Of a stretch of DNA of 11,992 bases, positions 6,921-11,992 are shown piece after piece. Both the position numbers and the translations under genes were made by a program. Origin of the DNA: Desulfovibrionaceae bacterium UBA3823 (GTDB lineage Bacteria; Desulfobacterota; Desulfovibrionia; Desulfovibrionales; Desulfovibrionaceae); NCBI GenBank assembly GCA_002369295.1, contig DFDR01000153.1, forward strand, positions 3,785 through 15,776, in the 5' to 3' direction. Each line of letters starts with the position of its first letter. The stretch's first letter is position 1. The notes below the pieces were generated by a model. It saw nothing but the letters and a program-made list of their open reading frames with translations, was not told where the DNA came from and searched no databases.

Positions 6921-6953
6921 GGGGGGCGCAGGGGCGCAGGGGCGCAGGGCGCA
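6921..6953. repeat. Tandem GGGGCGCA octamer repeat in operon leader
   Basis: Four consecutive units of the pattern G(3-6)CGCA: one of 10, two of 8 and one of 7 bases. The tract starts 50 bp upstream of the nucleoside hydrolase start and would lie in the leader or promoter region. It is a simple sequence repeat that could change length; no function is visible. Confidence 0.7.
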
Positions 6954-7109
6954 CGGAAAATAGCCCCTGCCTTGGCGTTGAGCATAGCCGCTTTTGCCGT
7001 GGATTGAAAGGCGTCTGCCGGCGGAGCTTCCGGTCAGGCCCGTGAGCCAGGCCGGCGGCAAGGCGCTGCTGGCATGCGGCCCGCAAGCCGCTTTTCTCTG
7101 CCTGCAGGC

Positions 7110-7158
7110 TTGACTTTTCTCCCAAAGCCGGAAAAAATGCATTTGAAATTCATCTTCA
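7110..7158 (+). promoter_or_regulatory. Plus-strand promoter overlapped by Fur-like box
   Basis: TTGACT (7110-7115) and AAAAAT (7133-7138) are 17 bp apart, a sigma-70 arrangement with an imperfect -10. Directly downstream, over the expected transcription start, is TGAAATTCATCTTCA (7144-7158). Compared with the 7-1-7 Fur model TGATAATnATTATCA it matches at 11 of the 15 positions, counting the free centre base. The AT-rich island stands out against GC-rich surroundings. It points toward the small ORF at 7206, but the palindrome could equally act on the minus-strand operon. Confidence 0.4.
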
Positions 7159-7205
7159 TTTTTAATTCGTCCAGCAAGGCTCCCACGGAGCCGGGAGGTC
7201 GCGCC

Positions 7206-7439
7206 ATGGCAGACATATTCTTAAGGAAACTGGCTTTCCGCAGAGCACAGGGCTCGGCGGCGCCGGCAGCCCTCGCCGCGCCTGCCGGGCAAGGCGCCTT
7301 TGCGGGCTTTTCCCTGCCCCGGCTGCTTGGCGCCTGCCAGCCCAGCGCCAGCCGGGCGCAGGCCCTGCGCTTCCAGGCCTCTGGCGCCGGACGCGCCAGC
7401 CGGCCTGTCTGCCTGCGCAGGAACGCCGGCAGAGGGTAG
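7206..7439 (+). CDS. Possible short ORF of 77 codons, unknown
   Basis: An ATG at 7206 follows GGGAGGT with a 7-nt gap from GGAGG and lies about 60 bp after the candidate promoter, so the expression signals line up. The start of the peptide (MADIFLRKLAFRR) is encoded by less GC-rich DNA and looks plausible. The remainder is Ala, Arg, Pro and Gly-rich, as expected of random GC-rich sequence, and resembles no family I know. It could instead be the leader of a regulatory RNA, or nothing. Confidence 0.22.
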   Translation: MADIFLRKLAFRRAQGSAAPAALAAPAGQGAFAGFSLPRLLGACQPSASRAQALRFQASGAGRASRPVCLRRNAGRG

Positions 7440-7584
7440 CGGCCTTCTGCCTTCCTGCGCATGCTTCACGCCTTTGCGGCGGATCTGCCGGGCTGCCGGA
7501 TTCTGCAGGCAGCCTGCGCCTGAGGCGGAACGCCGCATCCGCAGGCCTTCCCGGCGCGCACCTGTCCGGGAGGGCTTCCCGGAA

Positions 7585-7629
7585 TCCCTGCAGGGGCGAC
7601 GCGCCCCCAACTGACAGCCCCTGCAGGGA
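7585..7629. repeat. Perfect 13-bp inverted repeat, strong hairpin
   Basis: TCCCTGCAGGGGC (7585-7597) and its exact reverse complement (7617-7629) are separated by 19 bp. Each arm is itself palindromic (CCCTGCAGGG), and a competing hairpin GGGGCG/CGCCCC at 7593-7607 overlaps the left arm. It lies 88 bp past the stop of the metallo-beta-lactamase-fold gene. No T tract follows on either strand, so it is not a standard intrinsic terminator. Confidence 0.7.
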
Positions 7630-7716
7630 AACCGGGCAGAACAGAGCGGACATCCCTCTCCTGGCCCTGCCGGCGCCGCGGCGCGGGACAGCCAGGCGCC
7701 AAATCAGGGCGCCAGA

Positions 7717-8397
7717 TCAAGCCGGCGGGCCAGGCTGCCCGTTTCCTGCAGGCGCAGGCGTGCAGGCCTGCCCGAGGGTGCCAAAGGCTATTTCCCCGGC
7801 CAGCGTGGTCCGCTTGCCGTGGCCGGGATAGACGGTTGTTGCCGGCGGCAGGGGCCGGAGCTTTTCGGCTATGCTGGCGGCGAGCAGCTCCGCCGACTGG
7901 TAGGGCGCGAAGTCCGTCGCCGCCAGCATGCGGTAGAAGAGCGTGTCGCCGGAAAAGAGCGCGTTCTGCCTCGGGAAGTGGTAGCACAGGTGGCCGGGGC
8001 TGTGGCCGGGCACGTGGATGGCGTCGCAGAGCAGGCCGCCGAAGCCGTGCCGGCCGGGCTCGAGGACGTCGACGGCAAAGGGGCGCACCGGCGGGGCGCC
8101 GAACTTGGCCGCGTCGGCGAAGCCCATGTCGCACTGCTCGAGATCCTCCAGGCCAGCCAGCACGGGCAGGCCCGTGAGATCCTGCCATTCCCGGCAGCCC
8201 GTGACATGGTCGAAGTGCAGGTGCGTGCACAGGAGCGCCCGCACCTGCAGGCCCTCCTCGCCGAGCAGGGAGAAGATGGCGGCCGCCTCCTGCGGGGGAT
8301 CGACGACCACGCAGTCCCGGCCGGCAGAGAGCACGTAGCCGTTGGTGCGCAGGACGCCGTAGCGGAAGGCGCGGACCATGCCGTCCCGGGGTGCCAT
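7717..8397 (-). CDS. Metallo-beta-lactamase-fold hydrolase, glyoxalase II-like
   Basis: A 226-residue cytoplasmic metallohydrolase. The dinuclear metal site is complete: THLHFDH (58-64), GHSPGH (131-136) with His132, SGDTLF (149-154) with Asp151, and YPGHG (190-194) with His193. Order and spacing match the short glyoxalase II-like branch (YcbL type), which lacks the C-terminal glutathione-binding domain of classical GloB. The substrate is therefore a thioester or related compound at best guess. The final ~25 residues are Pro and Gly-rich with no visible role. The ATG at 8397 lies 6 bp after the stop of the zinc-ribbon gene. Its own ribosome binding site is weak (GGAG 12 nt upstream), so translational coupling is likely. 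Family assignment is firm, substrate unknown. Confidence 0.88.
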   Translation of the reverse strand: MAPRDGMVRAFRYGVLRTNGYVLSAGRDCVVVDPPQEAAAIFSLLGEEGLQVRALLCTHLHFDHVTGCREWQDLTGLPVLAGLEDLEQCDMGFADAAKFGAPPVRPFAVDVLEPGRHGFGGLLCDAIHVPGHSPGHLCYHFPRQNALFSGDTLFYRMLAATDFAPYQSAELLAASIAEKLRPLPPATTVYPGHGKRTTLAGEIAFGTLGQACTPAPAGNGQPGPPA

Positions 8398-8403
8398 GGC
8401 GGG

Positions 8404-9399
8404 CTAGGACTCCGCGGCTTTTCGGGGTGCTTCCTGCATCTGGGCAAGCCTGTCGCGCAGGGACTGGAAGCGCACCCGGTACCTGGCCGGCACGTCGGCG
8501 CGCTCGGCAAGGTGGCTCAAGATCATCCAGGCGCCGGCCAGATTCTCGTCGGGATCGCCGTCTTCGGCCGCAAAGTCCTCGGTCCAGCTCTTGAGGAAGA
8601 GCTGCTCGAGCATGCGCTGGTAGGCGGGAAGGTGGTCCGGATCGTGCCTGGCGACCAGGGTCTTGATGCGGGAGAGCAGGGGCCTGGCCGTTTCCTTGAC
8701 GATGCCGTCGGCCTTCTGGAGGAAGGCCTGCCGCGCCTCCTCGGCCGCCAGCGCCGTCTGGGTCAGGGCCTGCAGCGCCGCTGACGCGGCGCCGGCGCAG
8801 GCGCCGTCCCGGCACGAGGCCTGCAGGGAGCGCAGGGCTGCCTGCACGTGGACGTAGAAGCCCGCCAGGCTGCGGCGGTAGAGGGCCGCCAGCTTGCCCG
8901 TGAGCTCGGCCTCGGCCGTGTCGTCCAGGAAGAGGGCGTCGAGTCCCTGCTTGAGGGCGGGATCTGCGGCCAGGGTGCCGACGATGCCAAGCTGGGTGTT
9001 GAGGCCCTGCACGAAGGGTCTGGCAAAGCCCTCGGCCAGGCGTTCCGGATTGAAGTCGGCCTCCAGCGCCGCCGGGTCAAGGCCCTGCGCATAGTCGAGC
9101 GCCTCTCTCGGCGATTCGGCGCCCATGGCGAGCACGGAGGCCAGGGTCGCCAGCTCCTGGCCCTGGCAGAGGAAGAGCTGGGTGCAGCCGACGGCGGCAT
9201 AGGCCTCGACGTAGTCCCGGAAGGTCGAGAAGCGCTCCTCGCCGCACTGCTCGAGCATCATGCGCCGAAGCGCGGCCTCGACGGAAGCCGCGCCTTGGGC
9301 TGCCGAAAAGCCCTGCTGGCCTGCAAGGGCGCTTCCGCAGGTGGGGCAGGCGCCGGCCTTGTCGTCGTAGATGGTCGATCCGCAGTTTGGGCAGTGCAT
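8404..9399 (-). CDS. Zinc-ribbon protein with long helical region, unknown
   Basis: A 331-residue protein that I cannot assign. I use the ATG at 9399, with AAGGAGG 6 nt upstream, instead of the longer open frame to 9777. This puts a zinc ribbon exactly at the N-terminus: C3-P-N-C6, eleven residues, then C18-P-T-C21. The rest has no transmembrane segment or signal and is mostly Ala, Leu, Glu and Gln-rich, so probably alpha-helical. Examples are SVEAALRRMMLEQ near 40-50 and the heptad-like LSRIKTLVARHD region near 240-250. Such N-terminal ribbons usually mediate protein or nucleic acid contacts. It is tightly linked to the downstream metallohydrolase (6-bp gap) and divergent from the SEL1-repeat gene, so a shared role with the hydrolase is the only contextual clue. 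Confidence 0.8.
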   Translation of the reverse strand: MHCPNCGSTIYDDKAGACPTCGSALAGQQGFSAAQGAASVEAALRRMMLEQCGEERFSTFRDYVEAYAAVGCTQLFLCQGQELATLASVLAMGAESPREALDYAQGLDPAALEADFNPERLAEGFARPFVQGLNTQLGIVGTLAADPALKQGLDALFLDDTAEAELTGKLAALYRRSLAGFYVHVQAALRSLQASCRDGACAGAASAALQALTQTALAAEEARQAFLQKADGIVKETARPLLSRIKTLVARHDPDHLPAYQRMLEQLFLKSWTEDFAAEDGDPDENLAGAWMILSHLAERADVPARYRVRFQSLRDRLAQMQEAPRKAAES

Positions 9400-9704
9400 G
9401 GAAGGCCTCCTTAAGGGCCGCAGGGGGAGCAGGGGCAGCAGGGACAGCCGGCGGGAACGGTGCCGGCTCCTCCGGGAGCATGGCAGGAGCATGGCAGGGG
9501 CCTGCTGATAGCACGTTTTGCCCCGGGCAGGAAGAAGCCTGCCCCGGGCCGCCTTCGCCGGGGGCGCCTGCGTCCCCGCACTGCCCCGTGCCGCCCCGGC
9601 TCTCGGGCTTGCCAGGCAGATGCCGGACCAGTAATGAAGAGGCGGCGGGTCTGCGCCGCCCAGTGCAGGCCGACGCCTTATCACGACGCTCAAGGAGGAC
9701 ACGC
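9400..9704. other. Divergent intergenic region
   Basis: It separates the minus-strand zinc-ribbon gene from the plus-strand SEL1-repeat gene, so it should hold both promoters. Both ribosome binding sites are clear (AAGGAGG at 9406-9412 minus and 9692-9698 plus). I find no confident -35/-10 pair on either strand and no operator. A short direct repeat, ATGGCAGG twice, lies near 9479-9496. Confidence 0.45.
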
Positions 9705-11240
9705 ATGGCACTTTCGGCTCAAGGCCGCTCCCGCTTCTGGCGCATCCTGTCTGGCTCCCTTGCCCTGGCTCTGGCACTGGCGAATCCGGCGCCGGGCTTG
9801 GCAGTTCCCAAGGGCGAAGCCGTCTTCGGCTTCGACGGCGTGCTGCTTGGCGGCTTCTCCCAGGGCCGCTGGGTTTCGGCAGCCGACGTGCAGTCGAATT
9901 TCTCCCTGCGCCGGCTGCGCGTCTGGGGCGGCCACGAGTGGCGGCTCTTCTCCTTCTCGGGCCCCCAGGGGACGGGCATCGTCTCCGCCATCCACCAGGA
10001 GCATCCCGAGGAGTACGCCAAGGTTCTCAAGACAAGGCCCTTCGGCCAGGCCAGAAATCTGACCTTCGACATCCACCTGCCGGGCGGTCCCCTTGGTCCC
10101 GGCTCGGCCCTGCTTGCCGTGGACTGCGTCTGGAATCCCAAGCCGAGGCCCGCGCAGCCCCTTCCCGCCAGCGACGCCGAGAGCCGGAGCATCGTCCATG
10201 CCTGGCTCAAGGCCAGGGGACTCGAGGCCGAGGATCCGGCCGTGGTGCAGAGCTTCCTCTGCGATCTCGACGGCGACGGCGAGTTCGAGCGCATCGTTTC
10301 GGCCCAAAACGTCCTGGGACCCGAGGCCGGCCTCGACTGGCGCCCCGACAGGCCCTTCGCCGCGCCGGCGGCGGACCTGCGGCCCCGTGCGGAGCGCGGG
10401 CGCTTTTCGGTGCTCATCGTCAGGCAGGGCACGGGGCGCGTGGACGTTCTGCACGACTACGTCGCCGGCGCCGGCGGCGCCAAGTGCGCCTTCTTCAAGG
10501 TTCAGCAGTTTGCCGACCTCGACGGCGACGGCACCATGGAAGTCGTTGCCGCCAATGCCTGCGCCGAAGGCCTCGGCTACGAGCTCTTCGCCCGCAGGAA
10601 CGGCCGGCTTGAGCGTGTCCTCGCCTCTGGCGAAGCGGCCAGCGGCCGCGCCGATGCCGGTCCCGGAGCTGCGGAGCGGGAGCAGGGCGGGGCCGCCGGC
10701 ACGCAGACGCCGCCAGGCGACGCCGAAGCCGTGCAGGCCTTCCGGCTTGCCGAGGCGGGCGACGCCGCCAGGGCCAACGCCATCGGCACCTGGTACGAAA
10801 AGGGGAAGCACGGCCTTCCCCGCGACGGCCGCGAGGCCTTTGCCTGGTACAGCAAGGCCGCCCGGCTTGGCAGCGCCCTTGCCCTGCACAACATGGGCGA
10901 CTGCTACCGCGACGGCATAGGCGTGGCCCGGGACAGGGAAAAGGAGCTCGAGTGCTACCTTGCCTGCGCGGCCAAGGGGCTTGCCATAGGCTACGAGGAC
11001 GTCGGCGATTCGCTCCTGCGCAAGGCTCCGGCAGGACTTGCGATCGACGCCGGAAAGGCGGCCCTGCGCTGGTACGTCAAGGCAGCCGCCCACGGCCGGA
11101 AGGGCGCGGCGGATAAGCTGCGCCGCCTTGGCGGGAGGGCGCCGTCCCCTGGCGCCTCGCCGCTTCCCGTCTGCCGGGGGCGCCTCAGTCTCGCCACGGC
11201 CGAATGCGGCCCCCGGGATTCGAAGCGTATTGTCCCCTAG
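9705..11240 (+). CDS. Exported protein with DxDGDG motifs and SEL1 repeats
   Basis: A 511-residue protein. The ATG at 9705 has AAGGAGG 6 nt upstream and starts a signal peptide ending near GLA-V (residue 33); the frame upstream lacks such features. Residues about 40-310 form a domain I do not recognise. It carries two acidic loops, DLDGDGEFERIV (187-198) and DLDGDGTMEVVAA (271-283), resembling FG-GAP/VCBS-type calcium-binding loops. A low-complexity linker (about 310-340) leads to three SEL1-like repeats (about 358-391, 392-427 and 428-464), with GTWYEKGKHG, AFAWYSKAARLGS and NMGDCYRDGIGVARD as hallmarks. The last ~35 residues are unstructured-looking. SEL1 repeats typically bind partner proteins. 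The combination suggests a periplasmic scaffold that senses or binds something through its N-terminal domain; that is inference. Transcribed alone, divergent from the zinc-ribbon gene. Confidence 0.82.
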   Translation: MALSAQGRSRFWRILSGSLALALALANPAPGLAVPKGEAVFGFDGVLLGGFSQGRWVSAADVQSNFSLRRLRVWGGHEWRLFSFSGPQGTGIVSAIHQEHPEEYAKVLKTRPFGQARNLTFDIHLPGGPLGPGSALLAVDCVWNPKPRPAQPLPASDAESRSIVHAWLKARGLEAEDPAVVQSFLCDLDGDGEFERIVSAQNVLGPEAGLDWRPDRPFAAPAADLRPRAERGRFSVLIVRQGTGRVDVLHDYVAGAGGAKCAFFKVQQFADLDGDGTMEVVAANACAEGLGYELFARRNGRLERVLASGEAASGRADAGPGAAEREQGGAAGTQTPPGDAEAVQAFRLAEAGDAARANAIGTWYEKGKHGLPRDGREAFAWYSKAARLGSALALHNMGDCYRDGIGVARDREKELECYLACAAKGLAIGYEDVGDSLLRKAPAGLAIDAGKAALRWYVKAAAHGRKGAADKLRRLGGRAPSPGASPLPVCRGRLSLATAECGPRDSKRIVP

Positions 11241-11307
11241 GCGCTTGAACCTCAGACGCTGCGCCAGGGTGGCACGAGGCCATTCCTCAATCCCAGGTTA
11301 ACGAACC

Positions 11308-11352
11308 AAAATGCATCCCCCGCTGGAGGCGGAAGAAGCTCTCCGGCGGGGG
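11308..11352 (-). terminator. Hairpin terminator after the small lipoprotein gene
   Basis: CCCCCGC and GCGGGGG pair, then after one mismatch GGAG pairs with CTCC, giving a strong stem with a 12-nt loop (11317-11352). On the minus strand it is followed by ATGCA and TTTT. It lies between two convergent genes and ends the lipoprotein gene. It could also block plus-strand read-through, though no T tract follows in that direction. Confidence 0.5.
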
Positions 11353-11480
11353 CTGTCCTGTCAGGGTGCCTGTGAGGCGCGGCTGGCTGCGGGAAATGGC
11401 CGGCTGCGGCCGATCCAGCGTGCCGGCTGCATGCAGCCAGACATGCCTGGACGCGCAGCCTGAACCGCGCGGTCTGGCTT

Positions 11481-11864
11481 CTAGACCTGATCAATGGGCG
11501 TCATGCGCTGGTCTCCCTCCTGGGTGTGCACGATGATTTCCTGGATCTGCGTGCCGGCGGGCAGAGTGAATTCCAGCTTCTCGTTGGGAGCCATGTTCCT
11601 CGGCACCCTGTCGGCGGCCACGGCCACGCCGTTGATGTCGATGCCGGTCACGAGCACGGGCGCCCTGTTGGAGGAGACCAGGGTGACGACAAGGACGTTT
11701 ATGGTCTGGTCGTTGACGATGTAGGGCCTGTTGTCCATCCAGGTGGCCCCGAAGGCCAGCTGATTGTTGGGGTGCAGGGTTCTGCCTTTGGCGTCCTTGT
11801 GCTGGGAGCAGGCTCCGCAGAAGAGCATGGCCGCCATGGCAAGGAGGGCGAGAGCTTTTTTCAT
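11481..11864 (-). CDS. Small predicted lipoprotein, unknown
   Basis: A 127-residue protein starting at the ATG at 11864 (MKKALALLAM), preceded by a modest AAAAGG 8 nt upstream. The frame continues upstream to 11984, but that part has no signal sequence. The export signal ends in CGAC with Cys19; the -3 position is Cys rather than the usual Leu, so lipidation is likely but not certain. The mature part alternates hydrophobic and polar residues (INVLVVTLVSS, APVLVTGIDINGV, KLEFTLPAG, IQEIIVHTQ) and is probably an all-beta sandwich. It recalls small periplasmic lipoproteins such as the YcfL/DUF1425 group, but I cannot confirm this. No conserved catalytic residues are visible. Confidence 0.75.
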   Translation of the reverse strand: MKKALALLAMAAMLFCGACSQHKDAKGRTLHPNNQLAFGATWMDNRPYIVNDQTINVLVVTLVSSNRAPVLVTGIDINGVAVAADRVPRNMAPNEKLEFTLPAGTQIQEIIVHTQEGDQRMTPIDQV

Positions 11865-11992
11865 GATCAAAGCCTTTTCACGTTTCGGGGGTGGGGCGGG
11901 ACGGCAGTCCCGGAAGGTCTCCGCCTGCCTGCACGTCCGGAAGAGCGGGCCTTCCCAGTTCCTATCGGCAGGGCGGGCGATCAAGATTAGCC

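Larger units (their letters stand above)
6872..7716. other. 845-bp gap without a confident gene
   Basis: It contains the octamer repeat at 6921-6953, an AT-rich island at about 7110-7170 with a promoter and Fur-like box, a possible short plus-strand ORF (7206-7439), and a strong inverted repeat (7585-7629). A second hairpin, GGCGCC/GGCGCC with a 7-nt loop, lies at 7695-7713 just after the stop of the hydrolase gene at 7717. No convincing sigma-70 promoter for the nucleoside hydrolase run is visible on the minus strand; a weak pair (TTTCAA, 17 bp, TATGCT) is near 6990-7020. The rest is featureless GC-rich sequence. Confidence 0.5.

Noticed and set aside
6872..6985. Longer N-terminus of the nucleoside hydrolase from 6985
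   Set aside because: It would encode the octamer repeat as Pro/Ala-rich sequence and bury the signal peptide; the ATG at 6871 has AAGGAG at the right distance.
1802..7045. Very long plus-strand open frames (1802-3631, 3342-5384, 5207-7045) opposite the minus-strand operon
   Set aside because: They mirror the reading frame of GC-rich genes, have Gly/Ala/Val/Asp-rich low-information sequences, lack family motifs, and lie antisense to genes with complete catalytic motifs and good ribosome binding sites.
7034..7462. Minus-strand open frame of 142 codons
   Set aside because: It has no good ribosome binding site, its composition is that of random GC-rich sequence, and it runs through the promoter-like AT island.
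7695..7713. GGCGCC/GGCGCC hairpin just after the hydrolase stop as an intrinsic terminator
   Set aside because: The stem is only six pairs and no T tract follows on the minus strand.
9400..9777. Extended start of the zinc-ribbon gene to 9777
   Set aside because: The extension crosses the ribosome binding site and start of the divergent gene and has no conserved features, whereas the ATG at 9399 begins exactly at the zinc ribbon.

Overview
The window is GC-rich DNA from a Gram-negative bacterium. Four, perhaps five, of the proteins carry export or lipoprotein signals, and nearly every gene has a clear AAGGAG-type ribosome binding site. A Desulfovibrio-like or similar high-GC proteobacterium would fit, but nothing here fixes the genus. 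The one clear compositional exception is the left end (about 160-800), which is AT-rich and looks foreign.

Layout. (1) 85-1422, minus: a P-loop ATPase of the AAA_14/DUF4143 type. Its C-terminal half is AT-rich and its N-terminal half GC-richer. Just upstream of it is an array of four 13-bp repeats at exactly 34-bp intervals (1473-1587). (2) 1895-6871, minus: a four-gene, operon-like run. In order of transcription it encodes an exported nucleoside hydrolase (5747-6871), a small secreted protein made of VNSFPD repeats (5381-5701), and two tandem paralogous 5'-nucleotidase lipoproteins (3618-5267 and 1895-3538). (3) 6872-7716: a long non-coding gap with a plausible plus-strand promoter overlapped by a Fur-like palindrome, a possible 77-codon ORF, and a perfect 13-bp inverted repeat. 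(4) 7717-9399, minus: a zinc-ribbon helical protein of unknown function, tightly coupled to a glyoxalase-II-like metallo-beta-lactamase-fold hydrolase. (5) 9705-11240, plus: a divergently transcribed exported protein with Asp-rich DxDGDG motifs and C-terminal SEL1 repeats. (6) 11481-11864, minus: a small predicted lipoprotein, convergent with the preceding gene and separated from it by a terminator hairpin.

The clearest functional unit is region 2. The two lipoprotein nucleotidases would convert extracytoplasmic nucleotides to nucleosides. The exported nucleoside hydrolase would then split these into base and ribose outside the cytoplasm. The VNSFPD-repeat protein sits inside this run with no known role and is the best candidate for an undescribed component. 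The gap between it and the nucleotidases holds a terminator-like hairpin and a C9A7 homopolymer next to the downstream ribosome binding site, so the two halves of the run may be expressed at different or variable levels.
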